64,000 bases of DNA from Cryptomeria japonica (taxonomy: Eukaryota; Streptophyta; Pinopsida; Cupressales; Cupressaceae), in NCBI RefSeq assembly GCF_030272615.1, contig NC_081406.1:112439783-112503782 (forward strand), in the 5' to 3' direction. Below the pieces are notes generated by a model. That model saw only the letters and a program-made list of their open reading frames with translations, was not told the origin of the DNA and ran no database searches. Shown here piece after piece: positions 1 to 11,706 of this stretch. Made by a program: the position numbers and the translations under genes. Each line of letters begins with the position of its first letter. Position 1 is the first letter of the stretch.

Positions 1-127
1 ACCTTGGAGTTGCCTCGATTGATCCTTAGGCGAAATCTTCAGCATTTGGGGAAACTTTGTTCAAGAGAGGATAAGATACTTTGGTATTTTATTATGTGTT
101 CACATATGCATAAAAAACACATCAACA
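1..127 (+). mobile_element. 3' end (U5) of a long gypsy-type LTR (LTR1), cut by window edge
   Basis: The stretch ends in AACACATCAACA, the same terminus seen at the ends of LTR2 (2155), LTR3 (18282) and LTR4 (11516). It also shares with LTR2 the block starting CCTTGGAGTT about 115 bp before that end. After position 127 the sequence jumps into the hairpin repeats of another copy of the same LTR family, so LTR1 most likely inserted inside LTR2. Its start lies outside the window, so neither length nor target duplication can be checked. Confidence 0.6.
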
Positions 128-470
128 GGCCTGTCCTTGGAAAGGGTCTAGAGCGAAATTTTCATTATAGGTCCTGTCCTTCCAAAGGATCCAGAGCAAT
201 TTTCATTATAGGTCTTGTCCTTCCAAAGGGTCCAGAGCGAATTTTCATTATAGGTCTTGTCCTTCCAAGGGTACAGGAGCGAAATTCCTTGGGAGAGAGG
301 GTTTAGCTAATGAAACTGTGTTGAAGGTCTTCTTAAAGGTGATTCTAGTGTTCAAGCAATCCTAAGAACTATGAATTTGAGAGTGCTTTCATTTGAAAAG
401 TTGAGACAACTCCTAATTCGCTCATGTACCTTCCAAAGGGTCCAGAGCGAAATTGATCCTAGTGCCTTCT
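128..470 (+). repeat. Short tandem array of the GACCCTTCCAAAGGGTC hairpin motif
   Basis: Four copies of a motif like GTCCTTCCAAAGGGTCCAGA follow one another at about 46-bp spacing between 130 and 285, and another copy lies near 430. Each can fold because CCCTT and AAGGG are complementary. The same motif builds the larger array in LTR3 (5960-7460), so this is U3 sequence of the same family. Confidence 0.7.
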
Positions 471-1246
471 TGTTGATTGTTTGAAGTGAGAAATACCATG
501 TTAGGATGAATATATCATACGTGCTTGACACCATATTTTGTTTATTTTGCAGATCTACAAGACCAAGTTGGAAGGAGATTAGGCAAGGACAAGGGCAACC
601 TCTTCAAGCTTCATCATCATCAAGGACACCTCAAATGCATGTAGGAAGACTCAAAGTGCTACTAAATTGAAGGACTTTAAGTGTTCAAGGAATTGCAAGC
701 AATAGAACAAGTTATCCTCAAGATATTCATTCTACCACATTAAGAGATCACAAAATGTCAAAGGAGGGATCATACAAACATTTCAAGACGAGATGAGTTA
801 CTAGAGAAGGTGACTTGACCATGACTTCCTATCACCATTATGAAAAATCAAGAGGAAGCTTCATCAAACACAAGAGAGTCAAGGAGCGGTACGCTATTCA
901 TCAAGTACATCAGGGACAAAGGAGGATCAACCAAGGTCAGTGCAAGGGTACGTTGAAGAAGCAAATAGTTTCAGAAGAGTTAATCAAAGTTAGCTACTCA
1001 TCATCATCACAATGAGTATCAAGAAATATTACTTAACGTTCCTTGACCAATCACAGAGCAAGTACCAAACAAGGTGGCATCCCAGTCACTACTCCTTCAG
1101 TGAGAAAGGTCCACATCAACATATCCAGATTCAGTGAATCACACTTATGCACGAATGCACAAACTCCAATGTACCTACCCCTATTTCCTATTGGTTCTCA
1201 TGCATTGAATGTAATTTTATCATTGGCTAGAGGAGTTTGTTGTAAC

Positions 1247-1336
1247 AAACCCTAATTAGGGTTTTCATCTTGAAATCCTAGCCATTGATTGTAAATCAAT
1301 CAGAGCCATTGAATTGTAAAGAGCTCTCTATATAAA
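1247..1336 (+). promoter_or_regulatory. Palindromic telobox plus TATA box, LTR2 core promoter
   Basis: AAACCCTAATTAGGGTTT at 1247-1264 is a perfect palindrome containing the plant telobox AAACCCTAA on both strands. TATATAAA follows at 1329-1336 and is followed by CTCTGGCTCTTCATTTGTA, conserved in LTR3. The order telobox, about 65 bp, TATA box, then a long U5 is the same in several long LTRs of the window. Promoter function is inferred from conservation. Confidence 0.6.
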
Positions 1337-2155
1337 GCTCTGGCTCTTCATTTGTAAAGGTTAATAGTTGGTTAATAGTCAATAGTTAATAGTCAGTAGA
1401 ATAGTCAGTAGCAAAAGAATAGTGAATAAAGTAGCAATTAGAATAAAGTAGGAAGAGAAGGCAAGAGATTGTTGCCCAAAATTGTAAATAACCCTCATTT
1501 TTCATTGAACTTAAGTTGAAATGTGTTGTTTCTTGCAATATGCATGGTTTCTTGTTGGATCTTCAAATTTGATGGTAGATAATTAGATTGAATGGAGAAA
1601 AATGTTGAATGCACTCATGTGGAATCCGCCTAGTCCATACCACTAGCCTCTTACTGATTGTAAGTGTGCCCTGCGTGGTTAGCTGGCATTGAATGAGCTT
1701 AACTTCAAATTGTTATGCGTCCATTGTTTATGCATTAACTTGAATGATGATCAGTGTTTGATGGTGATGATTTGAACATCTTCAAAATTCCCTTAGAAGA
1801 TTGCACTGAGCTAGTGTCGAATTGTTCAGTTTGATGGTGAGAACTAGCCCAATAGGACTCCACCTAGTCATTCATCTATATTCTTACATTCTGGGTCCTA
1901 GAATAGATTCTCTAAACCCTATGCTTTTGATATTTCTTTATCTCCCAGTGAGTAGTTAGGACTTAAGTTCCAGCTAATCAAGCATTCAGGCATTCGAATG
2001 TATGTCCCCTTGTGATTCCAACATAATCACATCATACCACAAGAGTTTATCCACATGTAGAGACCCTACATATAAGAACCTTGGAGTTATTTCGATTGAT
2101 CCTTAGGCAAATCTTCAGCATTCAAGTTTGCATGTGCATGAAAAACACATCAACA

Positions 2156-3224
2156 AAACCTAACATCCAATTAAGAGAGAAGAACAATGTTTCAACAAAG
2201 TTAATCCATGGTTGGTCCTTCCAACATTCAAGCCCAAAAAAATTCAAGAAAAAAGCAATATTTAAATAGAATTTTTCAGGCCCAGCACCATTTATTGACA
2301 GTATCACCATTGTATAAATGCCCCTCACAAATAGTAGCCTAAGTTGACATATCAATGAAAGCTTTTGCCTTTACACTAATAAAGTCAATCTCGGTATGAA
2401 CTACTTCCATTTAGAGCAGTGCGTATGCACTTTGGACCAGTTTAGTAACTTAGTTCAATGTAACACAAGTTTCTGATTTCACAATAAAAAAATAGATTGA
2501 TATACAAACTGTTAAGGTATTTATGTGATTTTGTTTACTTTGTGCAATGCTTGAAGGTTATACATTATTGAATAAGTCAGTGATCAGATTCACATCTTGT
2601 GTCAATTTTAGATAACACCAACTGTAGGAGCCATCCATCATTTGGGCCAACGAAAGCTTCATAAAACGATGAGAAAAGCTCTCACGTATCTGTTATTGCC
2701 TGGACTAGCAATGATCCTTAGTATTCAACTTCAGGTCATATATGAAAGATGTGAGTCGTGTACAGACAAAAGGAAAGTCAATCGATATTCTGCCAGACTT
2801 TTGACAAGGAGTTGTTCAGTCATGAGTAAGTTCCCTTCATTTGCACTACCTCAAATGATGTCTTACCACATTAGCAGATTCATTGAGAGAAGTTCTCAGT
2901 CATGAGTAAGTTCCCTTCATTTGCACTACCTCAAATGATGTCTTACCACATTAGCAGATTCATTGAGAGAAGTTCTCATTTAACTGTCATATGACCCAAT
3001 TTTAGCAATGTTTCAAAATACTCAGGTTCAGATCCTATCTGTAAGGTGAGAATCAACCAAGGACAAATGAAAATCAAACAGCATTCTGTCAGAATTTTAT
3101 CAATTATAAAAAGGATTAATAACCAGACTAGCACATTCTTGTGGGAGATTTATCTTTTTTCTTTATAGACAAGGAATTGAGTACTAATGTACAAGTCTTG
3201 TTAGAAAATAATTAACCAACATAC
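2156..3224. other. Unassigned AT-rich DNA between LTR2 and carrier exon, with an 80-bp tandem duplication
   Basis: I see no coding frame with family features and no LTR boundary. The stretch contains an exact 80-bp direct duplication, 2817-2896 and 2897-2976, with no mismatch seen. It may be intron of the carrier gene whose exon follows on the minus strand, but no further exon was recognised here. Confidence 0.5.
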
Positions 3225-3320
3225 CTTTAAATCCGCCCTGTCTTTTCTTAGGTAGTCCATGCACTTGAAGCCGTGTCTTGATGACATCCAGTGGGCACAC
3301 AAATGTGGCAGCAATAGCTC
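3225..3320 (-). CDS. Single exon of a mitochondrial carrier family protein (NAD/folate transporter-like)
   Basis: Read on the minus strand, the 96 bases encode a stretch containing ATFVCPLDVIKTRLQVHGLP. This carries the family signature PxDxxK[TR]xxQ at the end of the first transmembrane helix, where the proline kink and the salt-bridge residues lie. The exon is bounded by an acceptor (TATAATGCAG) on its 5' side and a donor (GTATGT) on its 3' side. The wording resembles the plant NAD+ and folate transporters of this family, which move cofactors across organelle inner membranes; that subfamily call is from memory and is less sure. No other exon was recognised in 1-5416, so the rest of the gene either lies outside the window beyond long introns, or this is a captured or decayed fragment. 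The reading frame itself is open and undamaged. Confidence 0.6.
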
Positions 3321-5416
3321 CTGCATTATAAATTCAACAAATGACTCACCTCAAACACTTCTCTATATTACTCTAGAGACATGTCAGACATATAACTGGA
3401 ATGATTCAGAAGCAAATAACAAAGAGAATGGAAAAGTAGAAACTGTAATTAAGCACGATCACAAAGTAGATAAGACAATAAAAAAACAAATCATAGCTCA
3501 GGCAAAAACTTTGGAAGATAATCAATAGATGACAAACTAAATTTGAAATAAAGATGGTTAAACTGTAGGATACTGACAGATGTTAGTGTTGGTTTGGCTT
3601 AATTCGATAGAAAAGAACTTCTATTTACTTTCTACAATAGCTCACGTAGTATGAGCACGAAGAAAGCTTAGCCAGCCATGGTACAAGAAAATAGAATATT
3701 GTACAGCCAAACTTCAAAGACAACAAAGACAACACAGTTTGGTCACAATTTTTGAAGAAAGTCATCCTTCACAAACTATTTTTTTCTAAAGAAATTAAAG
3801 GACTAGAACGGGTCTTTTAACCACCTAAGATTCTGGCTTACCATGATTGTAATGTGTCAAACAAAGGAAATTTTATTGGCTATTTTGTTACTAATGTAAT
3901 TGGTTAACTTTATAACATTCAAAGAAATCAGTAAAGACAATTGGAAAATTTTCCACAACACATTAGCCAAGTTTTGCGCAGTTTATATATTTTCTTATTA
4001 ACATTTTTGCAATCAAATTTAGTAAATTAGCAAATAGTAAATATTCCAGAAGATGTTCAAAATTAGTTTTTACATGGGCTATTGTTTTCTCATTAACTAA
4101 TCTTTTATAAACCACAGAACATTTCAATTAACCAAAATGCAAGTGATTCAAAACACATCGACCCCAAGTTTTTACAAAGAATATATTATGTACATTGGGG
4201 TTAGATTCTGCCTAATTTCACAAGTATAATAGTAAATGCTACGTTAATTGGATATCAATAACACATATGACAAGGTGACCTCATCTTGTCATTGCTGGAA
4301 AGACTGCTGTACCCATACCAAATCTTTTGTATTGACTCTAATTTCAAGCCAAAAACTGGTCAATTCTTGTTCATAATTCATTCTTGAATCCTTCCCACTA
4401 AAAGTTCTCAACATGGTCATTGTTAACTATTTTCATTCTGCATTCAAGACTGTGGCTAACACTTCATTTCAGTATCCAATGCATGATGACATAGAAATGC
4501 TGTTCTCACCCAAAGCATGCTTAGGGTTCAGTACCCTTATGAAGGACTGAGTCGTTAGTACATAACAGAAATTTTTAAACAAATGCAAACATGTGCAAAG
4601 ACAAATAGGAAGAAATTCTAGGTTATATTCATTCAATCTCCGAGTCTCTCATTACATTTTCTGATCATTCTCTAATCATTCTTATCCTTTTGATCATTAC
4701 ATCTTTGGGGTTTTATAGATGCTTTACCCCAATGTCAATGACTCCAGCTAGCCTGTGCATTTAGCACAAACACAACTGCACATGTTGGTTGCAACAGAAC
4801 TGAATGTATATACAAGAATTGCGGTGAGAATCATGCATATGCTCTAGTGAATTGAACAAAATGTGTGTCAATCACTTAGTTTAACTGCTTGATAACTACT
4901 ACATAACTAATTGCTAGCCCTAATTAACTAAGCGTACAGTACAACACAGCATGGGAAGGAGGCATCTTTAGTACCAAAATCCACCTAGCACAAACTTGTC
5001 TATGATCCTCCAAAGACTAAAAAAATTGACTCAAAAAAATAGATCCACAAAAAGAAAAATGTACAAAAATTATCCAAGAAGTACCAATTTCTTACAATAT
5101 CTTCTGGGGCAGCAATGAGAGTGAACTCATATGTCGTTAGAAATTTTTCCTTCCAAATACAGTGCCATATAATGGGTGCATTGCGAGGTTGATCCTTGAA
5201 GGAATTATTTGGTCTATAGTCTGCACATCATCAGCAGCAACCACACTATGTCGATCCACTAAAATTTTAAACTATTGGTGCAACATTGGAAAATGACCCT
5301 TTATTTGTTGCAGCTCTTCACGCACTGATAGCAACAAGTGAAATTAGCTTTATACTCCAATGCCTCCTCCTTAATGATTGCTTGTTGATCATTTATCTAG
5401 TTGGTAATGGTGGCAA
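3321..5416. other. Unassigned AT-rich DNA upstream of the carrier exon
   Basis: No LTR, tRNA or recognisable protein was found. On the minus strand around 5100-5216 an open stretch includes IIWHCIWKEKFLTTYEF and ends near a possible donor site, but I do not recognise the family. The sequence may be intron or old degraded insertion. It ends at the left flank GGCAA of element C. Confidence 0.4.
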
Positions 5417-5882
5417 TGTTAGGAATTCATGTTGGTATTGTTGTGATGTATTCACACATCGCCCCATTGCAAATGGGGACCCCCACTTTTTGCTTTCTGG
5501 GGTTAGCCCTTTTGTTTTTGTTGTTAGTCGTTTTAGTGTCTTAGCCTTTGCATTGAAGGGATTGAGTCAGGTGGATCTCCTCAAGAGGTCAGGTCAATTG
5601 AGTGATTAGGGGTTATTTAGATCATTCCTAGGGTGTTTTTTGTGTACTATCCGGTTGCACTTCAAGTTGCTAAATCAAACCTTGGTTGAATGCATAATGT
5701 CCTACTAGGTCCCATCCCTTACATCATCTGGATCCTCAAATGTCCTGAAATTTGGCTAAGTCTGGAATGTCATCCTAATCCTGAAATTTGATTAACTCTG
5801 GAAAATTGAAGAATCCTCCAAAAACTAGATTTTGCATTATAACTCCTGGACGTTCGAAACCACTCTCAAACATCCTGACAAT

Positions 5883-5932
5883 ATATATGGAATATAACTT
5901 ATAGTATAACTTAAATGTTATATTCCATATAT
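5883..5932 (+). repeat. Conserved AT-rich hairpin in LTR U3
   Basis: ATATATGGAATATAAC at 5883-5898 pairs perfectly with GTTATATTCCATATAT at 5917-5932, leaving an 18-base loop. Related hairpins with the same stem occur at the equivalent place in LTR4 (8845-8898) and in the LTR of J (52743-52790). Flanking CCTGAC occurs on both sides. Confidence 0.75.
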
Positions 5933-5959
5933 GAATCCTGACGGAGAGACTAACATGTC

Positions 5960-7460
5960 AAATTTCGCCCCTGACCCTTCCAAAGGGCCTAGAGCGAATT
6001 CCTCTTGAGATCATGTACCTTCCAAAGGTACCTAAGCGAATTTGTCAAGGATTGTGCTTTGATCCCAAATTTGAGCAAGGAAAAGCCTTAGGATGCCTTC
6101 CTAGCATAGACCAAGGTCAAAACAAAAGTAAAATGAAGGATAAATTGAGTGAAAATATGAATTTCGCTCCTGACCCTTCCAAAGGGTCTAGAGCGAAATC
6201 CTTCAAGGGACCTCCTATCTCACTCAAACAATTGAATGAATCCCATTTCAAGTAGATTTGAGGGTGAATTGACTTAGTTGTGATAGAAGAAAGGTGGAAA
6301 AGACAAGTCCAAGGCAAGTTGAGTCTAGAGAAGCAAATTTCGCTCCTGACCCTTCCAAAGGGTCCAAAGCGAATTTTCTCAAAGGATCATGTACCTTCCA
6401 AAGGTACCAAAGCAAAATCCTTGAGGAGACCTAAATCGTCACCAAAGTCATTGAATGGTTGTCATTTTGAGCAAAAGTAAGGGCAAATTTGCAAGATCAT
6501 GGAGAGAAAAGGATCAAAGTTCAAGTCTAAGACAAAGCTAAGTGAAAAGAAGTGTGAATTGAGTTGAGCCTAAGGGAGCAAATTCGCTCCTGAGCTTTCA
6601 AAAATGCTTAGGAATGGATTAGTTCAAAGGTTTGAGCAAGGTACAAGGTTTCTTGAAGAAATTTGCTCCTGACCCTTCCAAAGGGTCAGGAGCAAATTTC
6701 TTCAAGAAACCTTGTACCTTGCTCAAACCTTTGAACTAATCCATTCCTAAGCATTTTTGAAAGCAAATGACTTGATCTTGATAAGGTAAGGGTGAGAGAT
6801 GAAGTTCTATGAAGGGAAAATTGAGCAAAATTGCTATTTCGCTCCTAACCCTTCCAAAGGGTCCAGAGTGAAATTCCTAGAAGGACTACCTATTTCGCCC
6901 AATGCACTTAAAAGACCTCGTTTTCAGCTAAATTGATGGCGAATTGACTTGATCATGATAAGAGGAGGTTTGATAAGTTAAGTTCAAGGCAAAGTGATGA
7001 TGAATGGCGTCAAAGGAAGAATTTCACTCCTGACCCTTCCAAAGGGTCTAGAGCGAAATTTCCTAAACCTCTATTTGCTCCTTGTTTGGGGTCGAAATCT
7101 TGGTTCCTAAGGCATGGTTGAGAGAAGATTGATGTATACTTGCCTTGAGAAGTGATTTGAAGCAAAGGAAATGATGAATTTGAGATTAAAAGACAAATTT
7201 CACTCCTGACCCTTCCAAAGGGTCTAGAGTGAATATTCTTGAAACCTCCTTTTGCTCCCAATTGTGTATCAAGCCTAGCGTTGATTGAGGTGGATTGAAC
7301 TTACTGGCATCCTTAGGCATGCATTTGAGTGAGTTGTGGTCATAAATGTGAGGAGTGTGTCCAAAAATGTCAATTTCGCTCTAGACCCTTCCAAAGGGTC
7401 CAGAGCAAATTTCATTATAGGGCTTGTCCTTCCAGAGGGTCCAAAGCGAAATTGATCCTA
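5960..7460 (+). repeat. About 178-bp tandem array with a conserved hairpin, LTR3 U3
   Basis: A hairpin of the form TTTCGCTCCTGACCCTTCC plus AAAGGGTC and GAGCGAAA recurs near 5970, 6170, 6345, 6665, 6842, 7023, 7203 and 7378. Spacing is 174-201 bases, with one double step of about 320 bases that contains a decayed copy near 6585. Bases between hairpins have drifted, yet short stretches such as GAATTGACTT recur once per unit. This is a decayed satellite-like array inside a U3 region. Confidence 0.8.
6594..6764. repeat. Perfect 171-bp palindrome inside the U3 array
   Basis: Bases 6594-6677 are the exact reverse complement of 6681-6764, with only the triplet CCA (6678-6680) between them. I compared both arms base by base and found no mismatch in 84 pairs. 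The centre is one of the array hairpins (GACCCTT/AAGGGTC). Spacing to the next array unit stays near 178 bases. Confidence 0.93.
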
Positions 7461-8929
7461 ATGCCTTCTTGTTGATGATTTAAGGTAAGAAATGCTATGT
7501 TAGAATGAATGTATTATGTATACTTAATCATCTTTTGTTTGTTTTGCAGATCAACAAGACCAAGTTAGAGGAAGATCACGCGAGGACAAGGACTTCTTCA
7601 AGCTTCATTCACATTAAGGACCCCTTAAGCACATAAAAGAAGACTCAAAGTGCTAAAGACTTCAAGTGTTCAAGGAGTTGCAAGCAATGGAGCTAACCAT
7701 CCTCAAAGACCTCACATGGAGAAATCGCAAGATATCGAAAGAAGGATCCTACAAACACTTCAAAGAGAGAAATGCCACCAGAGGAGGAGTGACTTGACCG
7801 TAACGAGGCTTCATCAAACACAAGAGACCCAAGGAAAGGTACCCCACTCATCAAGTGCATCAAAGACAAAGGAGGATCGACCAAGGTCATCACAGAGCAA
7901 TTACCAGACAAGGTGGCATCCCCCAGTCACTATTCTTCCTGTCAGAAGGGTCCACATCAACGTGTCCAGATTCGATGAATAACACCTATGTACGGAGAGA
8001 CAAACTCCGATGTACCTATTGTGACGTTTTCACACATCGCCCCATTGCAAATGGGGACCCCCTTCTTTTTAGGCCCTCCCGGTCTTTTGGCTTGTGTTTT
8101 TGTGGTCTTTTCGCAGCAGTCTCGTCAGTCTCTCAGCTTTGCAGGTGTTCGAGGGTTATTTGGGTTTAATCTGCTTTTTCGTTTGAGCAAGTTTGATGAA
8201 GTCTAGGGCCTGTTTTGTCCTTTTTGGGGCTTTTTGCCTTTTGTCCTAGATTTTAGGGGTTTCTGTTAGGGCTTTGGAAAAACTGAACATACGACTAGAA
8301 TTAGGACCCTTCAAGGAACCTCCCAGTAAAATTTGAGCCAAAACGGAGCAACTTTCTATTTTTAGAAAGTTCCTATTTTTTAGGAATTTTACTGAGTCCC
8401 GAATTGGTCTAATTTTGCCAAAATTCAAACTTACTATTTTTAGTAAGTTCTATTTTTAGTAAGTGTTTTTCTGACCTATTTTGCCCAAACCTTGACATTT
8501 TGAAACACTTGCTATTTGGGAAAATCTATTTTTGGCAGGATCTTCACAGGAAAACACTGAAAGCTGAATATCTCTGAAGACGTTGAAGACCATTTCTAAA
8601 TCCGGAAGAGTCAGAAGGCAGACAAGTTGGATCAAAAAAATGGTTGAGTATGGAACTCATATTCCAAAAGAAGAAAGCATGCAAAATCATATGTCTGGAA
8701 ATTCGCATCAATCCACCAATGTCATCCTAATCCGGAAATGGCCTGAAATTTGACTGTCTGGAATTTTGGAAGATCTTCCAAAATCCGAAATTTGCATTGT
8801 GATTCCTATGGACCTGAAACCACTCTCAAACATCCTGACAATATATATGAAATATAACTTAAAGTATCTTTCTTATACTTGAATGTTATATTTCATATCT
8901 ATATCCTGACGAAGAGCCTGGAACTTGTG

Positions 8930-9800
8930 AAAAAATTCCATGAATCCTTCACATAGTGAAAATTCCGCCCCAGGATGCAGTTGGGCGCCAAACTGAGGGA
9001 GGCAAGGACAAATGGAAAATTCCATGAATCCATGGCATAAGCAAAATTCCGCCCAAGTATGCAGTTGGGTGCCAAAATGGGTCAGACAAGGACAGACGCA
9101 AAATCCATGAATCCTTGCCTAAGTGTGATTTGCGCCAGGACATGAGGAAGGGCGCCAAAATGGGATTCCCATGGATAGAAGAAAAATTCCATGAATCCTT
9201 GGCCAAATGAAAAATCTGCCCAAATGTGGACTTAGGCGCCAAACTGGACATTCCATGGAAGGCATGGACAATGAAAAAAAATTCCAAGGCACAGTGAATT
9301 CGACACCCAAGTTAATAAGTTGAAATTTTTGCCTAAGGCATAGAATCCAAGGGGTCAAGGAGGAATAGAAAATAAAATTTCCCTCAGGCAAATTTTTGAA
9401 TTTGCTATTTTTAGACACCGAATCTCGTTGGAATGAGGATATTGTTATAGATTCAGAATCGTGGCAGAATTCTCCATTCAATGAACCTGGCTCCTAAATT
9501 TTAGGAGGATCCCTAAAAAATAGGGATGTTGAAAAGAAGACATGGACAATTCACAAAACAACGAATTCCTTCCTCAGGAGGAATTCCCGCCCCAGCCTTG
9601 TGGAGGGCGCCAGAATGAAGAGTGCATGGAGAAACAGGCAAATTGCAAGAATCCTTGACCAAGGCATTTTAGCACCCAATTGAGAGAAGAAGCGCCAGAT
9701 AGAGGGATGCAAGGAATCCATGGAATTGAAAGAATTCCCCACCAAGTGTAAAATGCCACCTAGGAACACAGGAGTGCACTAAAATGATCTTCTCATGGAC
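8930..9800 (+). repeat. U3 array of LTR4 built on a GGGCGCCA motif
   Basis: Phrases like ATTCCGCCCCAGGATGCAG followed by TTGGGCGCCAAA recur at about 8960, 9048, 9130, 9220 and 9590, each with variants of CAAGGACA and CATGGAAT between them. Spacing is roughly 80-90 bases at the start and becomes irregular later. It lies where LTR3 has the GACCCTT hairpin array. Confidence 0.6.
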
Positions 9801-10691
9801 AGTGCACAAAGAGATGAATTCCTTCATCGGGGAAGAATTGCACCCAAGAAGAAGAAATTCTAGGAAAGGTGAAAAATTGACCAAGTGTTTCAAATTTCTT
9901 CCTTCGGGACATAATTCTTGGAAATCATGAAAATTGGCTAAGGTATTAAGAATTTCCTTCCTCAAGGTAAGGAACAAATTTCTTTCCAAAGGAGAATTCC
10001 TCCACAACAAGAAATCACATCCAAGGATGAATTGAAGATAAAATTTATAAGGCAAGGAAGGAATCAGGGATGAACTAAACAAGAAATTTCCCCCAGGAAA
10101 AGTTTTTAAAAATCCATTCCCGAGCATCAAATCACATCCAAATTTCAAAAAGTTTTACAGATTTGGATTCGTAGGAGAATTTTCTCTCGGTCCAAGAACT
10201 CTAATTTGGAAATTTTCCTAAAAAATAGGAAATGTGCAGAATTCATGAAAAACCCTTCTCTGAGCAAGGAAAGTTGAAGAGACTTTAGGAAAACTCTTCC
10301 TGAATCGAATTTTCCGGGGTCCACTTGCATGGCGAGGATCTATTGAACACGTGGCAGTAGAGTGGCGCATTCATTACCGAAATATTTGACCAAATGGCGA
10401 CCCGGTCATTGCATGTTGAATTTATGGCAGATTCCTTTTGCATGCAGCCGCCGCATGTGGAAATGATGGATCATTTATGACATAGTGGGGTGATTTTTGC
10501 ATGGATGAATATTCAACGCATGTTGGACGAATTTGAAGGAGGTGGTGCATTTAATGCGCAATGGATGCTATTTTGGGTACTTTTGAATTAATTGTATATG
10601 GGCATGATGGGTTATTAATTGGAGATTCCCGCCTTGTTGCATCATGTGTGGAGAATCTTTTGGGCAAACCCTGTAATCATGGCCTGAGGCC

Positions 10692-10699
10692 TATATAAA
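10692..10699 (+). promoter_or_regulatory. TATA box of LTR4
   Basis: TATATAAA is followed by a block starting CCCCCTTCATTTGTAAAAG, matching the TTCATTTGTAAAG downstream of the TATA boxes in LTR2 and LTR3. The telobox seen in the sister LTRs is here reduced to AAACCCTGTAAT near 10665. Confidence 0.6.
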
Positions 10700-11591
10700 G
10701 GTGACCCCCTTCATTTGTAAAAGAGGAGGGAGCTTTGTATGAAATTGTTGCGATAAGTTTTTTTGAGAAAATAATAGTGAAACATTGTTCTCTGATGGTG
10801 TCCACTTGAATTATTTTTTCAAAGCTTGCATGGTTTCACCTTCCTCGCTTAGAGTAGAAGTAGTATAATTCTTTGATTTCAATGGAAAATGTAATGATAT
10901 TTGATGAATTTCCCTAGTTCATACTTTTTGCATCTTGCTGATTGTAAGTTGCAGTGTAAAGTTAGTCTGAGCCCCCTAAATTCGTGCTAAGTTCGATTGT
11001 GGATAGTCATTTGGATTGCGTTGTTTTGGGTATTCAAATGTACTTTCTCAATTTGAAAATCCTCTAGCATCCCCAGAAGATTGCACCGGTTCTTACAAAG
11101 TTGTAGTTGATCTTGGCGAAGCAGAGCTTGGTTTATTTGGAATTTGTCCACCAAAGCGCTATTCATTGTTATCATTGCTCTTAGGAGTAGATTTAGATCC
11201 TTCTGAACCCTTTCCCTTTTACTTTCAGTTAATTTTAGTCCGTTCAAAGCAACAGCATCGCAGAATTGCCATATCCGATGATGGAGTTCCAGCCACAACA
11301 AAGAAGTGAAGGAATGATGCAAACGTAAGGCCCCTTGGATTACCAGCAATCACATCAGCCAACTGAGTCACGTCCGTAGCATAAAGGAACCTTGGAGTCA
11401 ATTGTCTGATCTTCCTGCAATCTTAGCAGGCAATCGCACTTTGATCAAGAGAGAGTGAAGTGACCGTTAGGAAACTTTAATCTGTGTTCGACGCTGTCAT
11501 AAAAAACACGTCAACAGTACCTACCCTTGCTTCTTATTGGCTCTCCTATTTTGAGTGTAATTTTATCATTGGCTAAGGGGTTTGTTGTAAC

Positions 11592-11681
11592 AAACCCTAA
11601 TTAGGGTTTCCATCTTGTAATCCTAGCCATTGATTGTAAATCAATCAGAGCCATTGAATTGTAAAGAGCTCTCTATATAAA
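11592..11681 (+). promoter_or_regulatory. Palindromic telobox plus TATA box of LTR3
   Basis: AAACCCTAATTAGGGTTT lies at 11592-11609 and TATATAAA at 11674-11681, with the same spacing as in LTR2. Element A inserted just after this promoter, in the sequence TTTGTAAAGG. Confidence 0.6.
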
Positions 11682-11706
11682 GCTCTGGCTCTTCATTTGT
11701 AAAGGT

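Larger units (their letters stand above)
128..2155 (+). mobile_element. 3' two thirds of a second long gypsy-type LTR (LTR2)
   Basis: The region is collinear with 7390-8010, 11522-11700 and 17650-18282 of LTR3: hairpin motifs, a conserved block around 1120 (CCAGATTCAGTGAATC), a palindromic telobox, a TATA box at 1329-1336, then a long U5 ending CACATCAACA. No coding frame of note is present. U5 after the TATA box is about 820 bp, as in the other copies. The U3 start is missing because LTR1 interrupts it or because it lies before the window. It may be a solo LTR or the LTR of a larger element to the left. Confidence 0.65.
8017..11516 (+). mobile_element. Solo long gypsy LTR (LTR4), 3.5 kb
   Basis: It begins TATTGTGACG (family start TGTTGTGACG with G to A at base 2), ends AACACGTCAACA and has GTACC on both sides (8012-8016, 11517-11521). 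The interrupted LTR3 sequence resumes exactly after it. A TATA box TATATAAA stands at 10692-10699, about 820 bp before the end. No coding frame of a retroelement is inside. It differs from LTR3 in having another motif array in U3. Confidence 0.88.

Noticed and set aside
5100-5216. Minus-strand open stretch IIWHCIWKEKFLTTYEF as LINE or carrier exon
   Set aside because: No diagnostic motif of reverse transcriptase, endonuclease or carrier proteins; only a possible donor site.
5960-7460. Regularly spaced hairpins that could be mistaken for a CRISPR array
   Set aside because: Spacing is about 178 bases with drifting spacers, there are no cas genes, and the setting is a plant LTR; it is a decayed tandem array.
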